NCBI GenBank assembly: GCA_026418905.1
Contig: JAOAAK010000030.1
Location: 1 to 58,163, forward strand
Length of the DNA stretch: 58,163 nt
Direction of reading: 5' to 3'
From: Bacteroidales bacterium
GTDB lineage: Bacteria > Bacteroidota > Bacteroidia > Bacteroidales > DTU049
Every line of letters begins with the position of its first letter. The first letter of the stretch is position 1. Shown here piece by piece: positions 34,736 to 43,396 of the stretch. A program made the position numbers and the translations under genes. The notes under the pieces were generated by a model. That model was not told the DNA's origin and did not search any database. It was given only the letters and a program-made list of their open reading frames with translations.

Positions 34736-37387
34736 ATGAAGAGATTCAACTATGTGTTGTTTTTGACGTTAATAGTTAATCAAGTTTTTGCGGGTACACG
34801 ATTTTATCGTGCTTCATTTAGAGACGATCCTACGACTACCATCGTGATTGGTTGGTGTGAAGACGGAACATCGACAAATCCAAAGTTATTTTATGGGCCA
34901 CAGGATCATGGTCAGAATTATCAGAATTATCCTTATCAAGCAACAGTAAGCCGCACGGTCTCACATCGCGGACTTGTGAACCATTTTGTGCGGTTAACAA
35001 ATCTACAACCTGGGACAAAATATTTTTTTGTCATTAAAGATGATCAGAGTATTAGTCCAAGAATGTCTTTCAAAACATTGAGTGACAATCCAAATGTACC
35101 TATTTTGTTTGTTTCTGGTGGTGATACGAGAACAGGAGTTCCGCTCGTAGAATATGAGGTGGATCAGTGTGTTCCCAGAAGAAAAAGAGGGTTTGAACTG
35201 GTTGCTAAAATTCGTCCCGATTTTGTTGCATTTAGCGGAGATTTTGTGCTGACAAATACTTCGACTCAACAGTGGATCGATTGGTTTACGGATTTTCAAT
35301 TAACCATTGGACCTGAAGGAAGACTTACACCTATCATCCCCGTATTTGGAAACCATGAAGACGCTGTGGATGTATATAATTTTTTTGACATTCCTAATAG
35401 CAATGCTTTCTATGCTTTAACTTTTGGAGGTAATTTACTGAGATTATATACACTCAATTCAGACATTGGTTGCGGTTCTTCTCAACTTAATTGGTTTCAA
35501 AACGATCTTCAGCTTCATACGAATACGGTGAATGAACCATACTGGAAAGCAGTTCAATATCATATTCCTTTGGTCCCTCACGGTGAATATTCACCTATGA
35601 CGTCGCTTATCAGTTGTTGGGCACCATTGTTCACACAATATCAGGTGAGACTAGCTATGGAAGGACACACACATGTTGTGAAGATTACTTGGCCTATAGT
35701 CCCTTCAAATGCAACGGGTAGTGATAACGGTTTTATTAGAAATGACCAAAACGGAACAGTCTATTTAGGCGAAGGGAGTTGGGGAGCGCCTTTGCGGAAT
35801 TTGTATACATACTACAGTTCAAGTGCAGCTTATAATTGGACAAGAAACCAGGGAAAGTTCGCTTCGTTCTTCGTTGTGACTGTTACTAAACAAAAAATTC
35901 AGATCCGAACAGTTATGTTCAATGATGCCTCTCAAGTAGCTAACGTTAGTCAAGTTCAACCTAACGACCCGCCAGGTACGTTGCCTTCTGGTTTGACTTT
36001 TTGGAATCCGAGCAATGGTGGATTGGTAGAAATCCCGACAAATCGCATATTGAGCAACGATGCTACTTTAAGTCAATTACAAGTGAGCTATGGTAATCTC
36101 TCTCCCAATTTTAATTCATCAGTTACTACATACGAAGTTCTGGTACCTGATACTTTGTCATTCGTTCCAATTGTTACAGCTACACCTAGTCATCCTGGAG
36201 CGTACGTATCTATTCAACAAGCAACGTCTATTCAAGGTACTCAAAGCAACCGAACAGCAACCATTACCGTTACAGCTGAAGATGGTGTGACGACAAAAAT
36301 TTATCAGGTAGTTTTTCAGGCTATGCCAATTGCCAATGCTTATCTTCAGTCGCTCGTGCCAAGTCATGGATCATTAACTCCTTCATTTAGTCCAACAACT
36401 TATAATTATATCGTGTATCTACCTTATGGTTTTGTCGACACACCTTACGTAACAGCTACACCACAGGATCCCATGGCCACGATGACAATTACACAACCAA
36501 CTTCGCCAGATGGTATCGCTACGGTAGTCGTAACATCCTCGAATCAACAGGTAACTAAAACATATACAGTTGATTTTATCGTTTCTTCTAGCACCGATAA
36601 TTATATTATTTCTTTTGTTGTCCCTAATCAAATTGGACAAAGTATCATTGATAATCAGAACAATACTATCCAATTTACCATGCCGTACAACTACGATGTG
36701 ACCGCAATTGTTCCATACATAGTGCATACTGGCGTGAGTATTCACCCGCCCGCTGGAACACCGCGTAATTTTACCACTCCTGTGCAATATACCGTTTACT
36801 CAGCTAATAATACTCCACGTACTTATACAGTTTATTGTTCTTTTGCTCAACCAAGTAGTGACGCTTATTTGAGCTATCTTGAGGTGAAAGACAAGATACT
36901 AGATCCATCTTTTACCCCTGAAAATTCCTTATATTTTGTTTATGATACAGCAAGTAAGCCAGTGATCATAGCTATCCCGAGAGATTTAAATGCGACCGTA
37001 AAAATTTTTCCACCCGAAAGTGCTACAGGCTCATCTGCTCAACGAACGGCGCAAATTTTAGTCATTGCTCCCGACCTGATCACAACACGTCTTTATTCTA
37101 TCATTTTCGGAACACAAACCAGCATACCCTCTCAATTTTTACCAACAATAAGAGTTTTTCCAAATCCTTGCACTTCTGCTTTTTATATTCAATTACCAGA
37201 TCAACAACAAACCTATCAAATCCAGATTTTTTCAGGTTTAGGTCATCTCATGTACGATAATATCGTTACGAGTAAGGAAATTAGAGTTGATTGTGCAAAT
37301 TGGCCTGCAGGAACTTATTTCGTGATAGTAAAATATTATCATGCAAATGTTCATTTCAAAAAAGTGAAAGTAATCATACAAAAATGA
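34736..37387 (+). CDS. Purple-acid-phosphatase-like metallophosphoesterase with cadherin-like repeats and T9SS signal
   Basis: A large exported phosphoesterase of 883 residues. A signal peptide (1-19) is followed by an Ig/FN3-like domain (about 20-115) and a metallophosphoesterase domain (about 120-390) with metal ligands in GGDTR (D130), SGDFV (D169), GNHED (N206, H207), YHIPLVPH (H276) and EGHTH (H311, H313). Cadherin-like beta-sandwich repeats follow (about 440-800), for example DATLSQLQVSYGNLSPNF and NAYLQSLVPSHGSLTPSF. A type A T9SS sorting domain (VFPNPCTSAFYIQL onward) ends the protein. The ATG at 34736 replaces a TTG at 34727. It overlaps phoD by four bases. Confidence 0.88.
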   Translation: MKRFNYVLFLTLIVNQVFAGTRFYRASFRDDPTTTIVIGWCEDGTSTNPKLFYGPQDHGQNYQNYPYQATVSRTVSHRGLVNHFVRLTNLQPGTKYFFVIKDDQSISPRMSFKTLSDNPNVPILFVSGGDTRTGVPLVEYEVDQCVPRRKRGFELVAKIRPDFVAFSGDFVLTNTSTQQWIDWFTDFQLTIGPEGRLTPIIPVFGNHEDAVDVYNFFDIPNSNAFYALTFGGNLLRLYTLNSDIGCGSSQLNWFQNDLQLHTNTVNEPYWKAVQYHIPLVPHGEYSPMTSLISCWAPLFTQYQVRLAMEGHTHVVKITWPIVPSNATGSDNGFIRNDQNGTVYLGEGSWGAPLRNLYTYYSSSAAYNWTRNQGKFASFFVVTVTKQKIQIRTVMFNDASQVANVSQVQPNDPPGTLPSGLTFWNPSNGGLVEIPTNRILSNDATLSQLQVSYGNLSPNFNSSVTTYEVLVPDTLSFVPIVTATPSHPGAYVSIQQATSIQGTQSNRTATITVTAEDGVTTKIYQVVFQAMPIANAYLQSLVPSHGSLTPSFSPTTYNYIVYLPYGFVDTPYVTATPQDPMATMTITQPTSPDGIATVVVTSSNQQVTKTYTVDFIVSSSTDNYIISFVVPNQIGQSIIDNQNNTIQFTMPYNYDVTAIVPYIVHTGVSIHPPAGTPRNFTTPVQYTVYSANNTPRTYTVYCSFAQPSSDAYLSYLEVKDKILDPSFTPENSLYFVYDTASKPVIIAIPRDLNATVKIFPPESATGSSAQRTAQILVIAPDLITTRLYSIIFGTQTSIPSQFLPTIRVFPNPCTSAFYIQLPDQQQTYQIQIFSGLGHLMYDNIVTSKEIRVDCANWPAGTYFVIVKYYHANVHFKKVKVIIQK

Positions 37388-39291
37388 AAATATATTTTTT
37401 AACGTCGGTATTTTTGATTGCACTCTATTCGTTGTTAGGTCAGTCGAAGAATTATAGTAAACGGCTTGATAAGTCTTTTGATCCAATTTATGCTCCATTT
37501 TATCATGGGGTTGCTTCAGGAGATCCTTTATCTGATCGGGTAATAATATGGACGAGAGTGACCGATTTCAGCTTTGGATCAGATAGTATCCCTGTTCAGT
37601 GGTTTGTGTGTTTGGATACGTGTTGTCAACAAGTTATTAAGAGTGGTTATGCCTATGCAAGTGCTTCTCGTGATTTTTGTGTTAAGGTAGATGTTACAGG
37701 ATTGCAGCCAGATACATGGTATTATTATTATTTTCGTGCTCTTGGTCGGAATTCTGTTTTAGGCAGGACACGGACTTTACCTGTAGGAAATAATCTAAAT
37801 AATTTGCGTTTTGGTTTTTTTCATGGAAGTAATTATAACAGTGGTTATTATAATGCCTTACGAGACTTAGCCAACAGGAATGATGTTGATTTCATGATTC
37901 ATCTCGGAGATTATATCTACGAGTACGGTACGGGTGGATATGGCAATCATCCGGATCGTTGGGTTGTGCCTGATTGGGATATTGTAACTCTCAGTGATTA
38001 TCGTGCTCGTTATAGTCATTATCGCCTTGATCCAGATCTTAGGTGGGCTCATCAGCAGTACCCATGGTTTGTGATCTGGGATGACCATGAAGTAGCTAAT
38101 AATGCATGGCGACATGGTGCAGAAAATCATGATTCAACTACGCAGGGTAGTTATGAAGTTCGTCGTGCATGTGCTATTCAAGCTTTTATGGAATGGATGC
38201 CTCTGAGACCTGTGAACAACCCACAATGTCCCGATAATCACATTCGTAAGTACTTTGATTTTGGCGATTTGGCAAGGCTTATTCTAATCGATTCTAGGCA
38301 TGAAGCACGAATGGCACAAGATGCTTTGCCCAATAATGATCCTAACAAAACCATGCTGGGAGAAGTGCAATATCAGTGGATAACACAAGCTCTATACGAA
38401 TCATACCATAATGAACATCAAAAATGGAGAATCATTGGTAATCAAGTGATGTTTGTCCCCCTTAAAATATTAGGTCAAGTTGTTAACAACGACCAGTGGG
38501 ATGGATATATGCAGGACAGACAAAGGATTATGAATTTTATACGTTACACCAATATTAAAAACAATGTGATTATAACGGGCGATATTCATACTTCTTGGGC
38601 TTGTGACGTGCCAGATCCTTACATAGGTCAATATGGACCTAACGGGCAAGGATGTTCTAATCTTGTTGAATTTGTCTCACCAAGTATAACATCTCCTTCT
38701 TTCCCATTCGGAAATGGAGTAGGGGTACCACTCATTATTTCCAATAATCCTCACATTAAATGGGCAGATTTAATTTACAAAGGATACTCCATTCTTGACA
38801 TTAAGCCTATGAGAGTGCATTCGGACTGGTTTTTTGTTAGTACCATCGATAATCCTGATAGCTTTCAAACAAACTGGGCTCAAGGTTGGTACGTTAATAA
38901 GGATGAAAATTTTCTGCGAATGGCTTATGCTCCTGCTTTGCCTTTAAATACTTATCCCTCATTGAGTGGAGAAAAGCCATTTTCATGCCAGCAAGATTCT
39001 ACCATCACACAACTCAATGAAAATGGTCATTTTACTTTATTGAGTCTTTTTCCGAACCCTAACAACGGAAGAATGACTATACAGTATCATCTCAAAGAAC
39101 CACAAACTCTGACATTTCATGTATTGGACATGCATCAAAAATTAGTTTATCAGGAGAGTATTACACCAGCGAAATTTGATATTCAATACCATGGATTTAA
39201 CTTGCATTTACCTGCAGGTCAATACTATTTGTTGATTTATTCAAATCAGAAATTGCTAGGGAAAATACCATTTGTAATTGTTAATCGATAA
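37384..39291 (+). CDS. phoD: PhoD-like alkaline phosphatase/phosphodiesterase with T9SS signal
   Basis: PhoD enzymes release phosphate from mono- and diesters using calcium and iron. The 635-residue protein has a signal peptide (about 1-20), the PhoD N-terminal domain (HGVASGDPLSDRVIIWTRV, 41-59) and the catalytic domain with HLGDYIYEYG (173-182), WDDHEVANNAW (232-242) and GDIHTSW. A type A T9SS sorting domain (LFPNPNNGRMTIQY onward) follows. The usual S-C-Q-N-Y stretch near the first acidic motif, whose Cys binds iron in Bacillus PhoD, reads H-G-S-N-Y here. The ATG at 37384 overlaps the preceding stop. Confidence 0.9.
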   Translation: MKIYFLTSVFLIALYSLLGQSKNYSKRLDKSFDPIYAPFYHGVASGDPLSDRVIIWTRVTDFSFGSDSIPVQWFVCLDTCCQQVIKSGYAYASASRDFCVKVDVTGLQPDTWYYYYFRALGRNSVLGRTRTLPVGNNLNNLRFGFFHGSNYNSGYYNALRDLANRNDVDFMIHLGDYIYEYGTGGYGNHPDRWVVPDWDIVTLSDYRARYSHYRLDPDLRWAHQQYPWFVIWDDHEVANNAWRHGAENHDSTTQGSYEVRRACAIQAFMEWMPLRPVNNPQCPDNHIRKYFDFGDLARLILIDSRHEARMAQDALPNNDPNKTMLGEVQYQWITQALYESYHNEHQKWRIIGNQVMFVPLKILGQVVNNDQWDGYMQDRQRIMNFIRYTNIKNNVIITGDIHTSWACDVPDPYIGQYGPNGQGCSNLVEFVSPSITSPSFPFGNGVGVPLIISNNPHIKWADLIYKGYSILDIKPMRVHSDWFFVSTIDNPDSFQTNWAQGWYVNKDENFLRMAYAPALPLNTYPSLSGEKPFSCQQDSTITQLNENGHFTLLSLFPNPNNGRMTIQYHLKEPQTLTFHVLDMHQKLVYQESITPAKFDIQYHGFNLHLPAGQYYLLIYSNQKLLGKIPFVIVNR

Positions 39292-39296
39292 AATAA

Positions 39297-40547
39297 ATGA
39301 GTATGAAAAAGTTTTTATTGTTTTGTTTCATGTTTATTGCCGGAAAATTGGCACTATTTTCACAATCGCATTTTGATATTCAAGTTTATCATCAATGCGA
39401 TTCTGGTAAGATCAAACTGATCAATCATCATCCATCCAATGGTTATCAACCTCATTTTATGACTACTACAGGATTTAGGTATTCGTGGAATTTCGGAAAT
39501 GGTCAAACATCCACTGCAGAAAATCCTCCTTTAGTAAAATATTCACAACCTGGAACATACAATATTTCTTATTCAGTCACTATCGACACGGTTGGATTTT
39601 ATTTAAATCGTATGACTGTTACAAGAGTTGGATGTACGGATCCTTTTGGAGGAAAACCTGATGTATACGTAATAATACGAGATAATGATGGTATTGAAGT
39701 TTACAATACATTTAATAATCAATTTGTTAACACTTCTCCACCATACACGTGGGAGCCACAAATCTTATTGAAAAATCCCCCTTATTTTGTATGGGTTTGG
39801 GATGATGATCCAGTAGATGGTGATGATAATTGTGTTGATGATTCTGAAAATCAACCCGGAGCGTCAACCCTCATATTATTACCTCCAAACAATCCTCAGC
39901 ATTTTGGAACGACAACTTATGTTGATACCAACAACATGGTCATCGTCGAATTTGAATTTTATAAGCCTGTACTTCAATTTTCCCAACAAAAAACATTTAC
40001 TGTATATTCTTCTCCAGCTGTTCCAACTCTTAACTATACTTACGGAAATTATCATATTAATGACCCAATTCCTCCTGTCATCGCATCAATTCAAAATGCA
40101 AATGTTGCGTATTGGTATGATGATTCATCTTTTGTTCAACCCATTGATACGGGTGAAGTATTTTATTTTCATCCTACCGGAAACGGGACATTTACTTTTT
40201 GGGTCAGGCAATACAATCCTACCTCTACATGTTATAGTCCAGCTGCAAGTGTAACATTCGAAATATACGGTGCAGCTTCTGTTTGGGAAGGTCATGAACG
40301 AAAACCTAGTTTTTCTTACGATAATATTGAAAATAGTTTGAACCTTTCTTTTTTTAGTCCAACCGAAAAAATAGTTGATATTCAAGTATTTAATTCACTT
40401 GGTCAGGTCTTATTCAAAGAAAAACTTCGTAACTATAACAACAGTGATATATCGATTAATTTGCCGAATCTAACAGATGGGATTTATTTTGTAAAAATAG
40501 AAACCTCTAAACATCAGGTGACTGGCAAGTTCGTAGTAAAGCATTAA
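39297..40547 (+). CDS. Surface protein: PKD-like plus C2-like domains, type A T9SS signal
   Basis: A 416-residue exported protein. Signal peptide about 1-22; PKD-like motif YSWNFGNGQTST at 62-73; then a module (about 113-190) with CTDPFGGKPDVYVII, PYTWEPQILL and VWVWDDDPVDGDDNCVDD, whose spacing of acidic loops resembles a calcium-binding C2 domain. A linker (about 225-330) is followed by a type A sorting domain (DIQVFNSLGQVLFKEKL to GKFVVKH). It is a paralogue of the next gene over the first 220 residues. ATG at 39303 is an alternative start. An adhesin or calcium-dependent binding role is inferred. Confidence 0.75.
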   Translation: MSMKKFLLFCFMFIAGKLALFSQSHFDIQVYHQCDSGKIKLINHHPSNGYQPHFMTTTGFRYSWNFGNGQTSTAENPPLVKYSQPGTYNISYSVTIDTVGFYLNRMTVTRVGCTDPFGGKPDVYVIIRDNDGIEVYNTFNNQFVNTSPPYTWEPQILLKNPPYFVWVWDDDPVDGDDNCVDDSENQPGASTLILLPPNNPQHFGTTTYVDTNNMVIVEFEFYKPVLQFSQQKTFTVYSSPAVPTLNYTYGNYHINDPIPPVIASIQNANVAYWYDDSSFVQPIDTGEVFYFHPTGNGTFTFWVRQYNPTSTCYSPAASVTFEIYGAASVWEGHERKPSFSYDNIENSLNLSFFSPTEKIVDIQVFNSLGQVLFKEKLRNYNNSDISINLPNLTDGIYFVKIETSKHQVTGKFVVKH

Positions 40548-40554
40548 AACAAAC

Positions 40555-42489
40555 ATGAACTCCAAAAAGTATATTTTACTGTTTCTCTCTTTTGTAGTTG
40601 TCCAATGGTTGTTCGGACAAAATACTTTTCAAGTCACTCCTAATCCAGGTTGTGTAGGAGTTCCTGTAAGTTTCGCTACTCTATTTTCTTCCAATTATGT
40701 TCCTATTCCAAATTTTACTACAGGTTATTCTTATTACTGGAATTTCGGTAATGGTCAAACTTCTACGCAACCCAATGTAACTGGCTTTGTTTACAATTCG
40801 GCCAACGATTACCACATCAGACATGTGGTGTACATTGATACGGTTGGGTTTGTTTTGAAAAAAGTTGAAGTACTTGCAGGTGCGTGCAACGACCCATTTG
40901 GAGGTGCACCGGATCCATATCTTATAATAACCAACGGGAATAATCAAACTGTTTTTTCTACGGCTTCTTCCCCTTACAACGATACACATTTTCCGGTAAG
41001 CTGGAACTTGAACATATTGCTTACTCATCCCCCTTATAGGTTTTGGGTTTGGGATAAAGATTCTTACGATGGCGACGACAATTGTGTCAACGATCAAGAA
41101 ACTCAACCAGGTGTGTATTCCAACATAAATCTGCCTCCCAACGACACCACCACCTTTGGTGAAACAGTATATTCTTTCACGAATCAAGGACTTACTTATA
41201 GGCTATATTTTTCAAAAAATGTAACCAAGCATCAAGAAAGTTACACATATACTGTTCATTCTAGACCTTCTCTTCCGGTTCTCGTAGAGAATTTTACTCA
41301 CTTTTGTTTGGGACAGTCTCCTGAACCTTTGGTAGTTTTGAGTCAAAGCGGATATGAATATGCATGGTTTTCAGATACAACGCTTACACAACCATTGTTG
41401 GTCAATGATACTTTTTATCCCAATATTACTCAAGCAGGATCGTATCAATATTTTGTTACTCAGATCGATACGAACACTCAATGCAGGAGCGGTTTTATTG
41501 CGGCTTCTGTACAGGTGATCGCTTTACCTGGACCATTGGTTAAAGGTTATTTTCCCATTTTGTGTGAAGGAGAACAAATACAAGCGTGGATTGCCTTCGG
41601 AGATAGCATTGTATGGTATGGTGACTCCTTAGGACAAAGTGTATTACATATAGGTGATACCTTTTTGCTCAATCAAAATCAACCTGGTTCATATCAGGTT
41701 TGGGTAAGGGAAATTTCCGATGAGGGTTGTTTTTCACAATTTACTCATTTGCCTGTTTACATTTCGCCAAAATTGGAAGCCCATATTTTGACACATCCTC
41801 CCTCTTGTGTGAGCAAAAATGACGGAAAAGCAACAGCCATTCCTTTAAACGGGTATCCACCTTTTCGATATGTTTGGTCCAACGGAGATTCCACCCAGAC
41901 AGCCAACAATCTGCCACCAGGCGATGTAACCGTTGTGATTATTGATTCAGCTATGTGTTTGCGTACTTTTCAGGCATACGTGCCAGAAGCAGATTCAATC
42001 AAAGTTCGTTTTCAGATCGAGAGACCTTCTTGTCTTCCAGAGGGCCCCGAAGGAAAAATTACCATCCAACCAACAGGGGGAAACCCTCCTTATCAGATAA
42101 CTTGTAATGGAGAACTAGTAGATACTATTTTGTCTAATATTGAACCCTCAACATATCATTTTCAAATCATAGATTCAAACGCTTGTGTGAAAGATACCAC
42201 CATTCACGTGGAAAAGCTTGATGATTGCTTGGAAATCGCTACTATTCTTACTCCTAATGGTGATCATTTGAACGATACATGGCAAATCCGTTCTATTCAA
42301 TATTTTCCGAAAGCTCGAATAGAAGTGTTTGATAAATTTGGAAATCTTGTCTTTAGCTCTGATGGCGAATATGAACCTTGGGATGGCACTTATAAAGGAT
42401 CGATTTTGCCTGCTGGTTCTTATTATTACGTGATTAAATTTTCTCCTGATGGAGAACAAATTACAGGAATTGTCGATATTTTATATTAA
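40555..42489 (+). CDS. Surface protein: PKD-like plus C2-like domains, type B (CHU_C) T9SS signal
   Basis: A 644-residue exported protein paralogous to its upstream neighbour. Signal peptide 1-22; PKD-like YYWNFGNGQTST at 60-71; C2-like module at about 111-180 with CNDPFGGAPDPYLII and FWVWDKDSYDGDDNCVND. Ig-like segments and two SprB-type repeats follow (PSCVSKNDGKATAIPLNGYP with YVWSNGDSTQTANNLPPG, then PSCLPEGPEGKITIQPTGGNP). The C terminus (LTPNGDHLNDTWQIRSIQYF to GIVDILY) is a gliding-motility/type B sorting domain. A PorP/SprF-like gene follows after four bases, as usual for type B cargo. Confidence 0.82.
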   Translation: MNSKKYILLFLSFVVVQWLFGQNTFQVTPNPGCVGVPVSFATLFSSNYVPIPNFTTGYSYYWNFGNGQTSTQPNVTGFVYNSANDYHIRHVVYIDTVGFVLKKVEVLAGACNDPFGGAPDPYLIITNGNNQTVFSTASSPYNDTHFPVSWNLNILLTHPPYRFWVWDKDSYDGDDNCVNDQETQPGVYSNINLPPNDTTTFGETVYSFTNQGLTYRLYFSKNVTKHQESYTYTVHSRPSLPVLVENFTHFCLGQSPEPLVVLSQSGYEYAWFSDTTLTQPLLVNDTFYPNITQAGSYQYFVTQIDTNTQCRSGFIAASVQVIALPGPLVKGYFPILCEGEQIQAWIAFGDSIVWYGDSLGQSVLHIGDTFLLNQNQPGSYQVWVREISDEGCFSQFTHLPVYISPKLEAHILTHPPSCVSKNDGKATAIPLNGYPPFRYVWSNGDSTQTANNLPPGDVTVVIIDSAMCLRTFQAYVPEADSIKVRFQIERPSCLPEGPEGKITIQPTGGNPPYQITCNGELVDTILSNIEPSTYHFQIIDSNACVKDTTIHVEKLDDCLEIATILTPNGDHLNDTWQIRSIQYFPKARIEVFDKFGNLVFSSDGEYEPWDGTYKGSILPAGSYYYVIKFSPDGEQITGIVDILY

Positions 42490-42493
42490 ATCT

Positions 42494-43390
42494 ATGAAAA
42501 AAGTTCTTGTCAATTTAATGAGCTTTTTTATTTTGTTTGTTGATGGTAGTGGGCAGTATTTGTTAAGATTCGAAAGTTATCAGACAAATCCTTATTTTCA
42601 GGGGCCCTCAGCTATAGCTTTGTCAGATTCGACCACGTTAACTATGTGTTTGGAGCAGCCTTTAAATAAATTCGATGCTCGTTCTCCAAGAACTTATTCT
42701 GTATTAGCGACTACGTCAAGTATGAATTATTATTGGGGGGGTATGTTGACATTAGACGAATGGGGAAAGACCACAGTTGTCCAATCTCAAATAAGCCTAG
42801 CCAAGTCATTTAAATTTAATAATAAGAGTTTTTTTTCTATTGGAATCACTGCAGCTGCCAGACAATTTTGTTTTAAGGCGTCAGATCATGTCTATTTTGA
42901 TCCCCTTGATCCTGCCATCTCCAATCTTACTGAAAGAAGTTTTTCCTTTGACTTTGATGCTGGTACGAGTTTTTACGTTCCACACTTTTCATTCACTTTT
43001 ACCATGATGAATTTGATTAGATCAAAAGTAAGAACTGGCGACGAACAATCTCATGGATTTTATCCAGAGCGTGAAATTAAAATTGTTAATGTTGCAAAAT
43101 TTCCCATCAACCCTCATGTTCTATTCCATCCTTCGATTTCTTACCGGCAAATTGGAAAAAAAATTAAACTTTTCGATACTCAATTTTTATTCACGTATAA
43201 AAGTTTATACACTGCTGGTCTTGCAATTCAATTCCCATTATCTTTGGATCTACATGCGAAGCTAAATTATAAAAGAATGCAGTTCTCTTTCATTTTTTCG
43301 TATTTTGCCGGGAAATTCTCTTATTTGTATCCGTTAAACATGGAGTCTACCTTTACTTACTTTACTCCAAGGAATGTAATCAATCGTTAA
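42494..43390 (+). CDS. Diverged PorP/SprF-family outer-membrane protein
   Basis: PorP/SprF proteins are outer-membrane barrels that assist secretion or anchoring of type B T9SS cargo. The 298-residue protein has a signal peptide (about 1-20), then YLLRFESYQTNPYFQGPSAIALSD in the place of the family's N-terminal repeat region. Barrel strands follow to the end. The ATG at 42494 is chosen because the longer frame (42449) runs through the preceding gene and buries the signal peptide. Assignment rests on pattern and on its place directly after a CHU_C-tailed gene; similarity is modest. Confidence 0.68.
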   Translation: MKKVLVNLMSFFILFVDGSGQYLLRFESYQTNPYFQGPSAIALSDSTTLTMCLEQPLNKFDARSPRTYSVLATTSSMNYYWGGMLTLDEWGKTTVVQSQISLAKSFKFNNKSFFSIGITAAARQFCFKASDHVYFDPLDPAISNLTERSFSFDFDAGTSFYVPHFSFTFTMMNLIRSKVRTGDEQSHGFYPEREIKIVNVAKFPINPHVLFHPSISYRQIGKKIKLFDTQFLFTYKSLYTAGLAIQFPLSLDLHAKLNYKRMQFSFIFSYFAGKFSYLYPLNMESTFTYFTPRNVINR

Positions 43391-43396
43391 TTACAT

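Noticed and set aside
37291-37383. Longer N terminus for the PhoD-like protein
   Set aside because: It overlaps the preceding coding region, begins with a non-ATG codon and would bury a clear signal peptide that starts at 37384.
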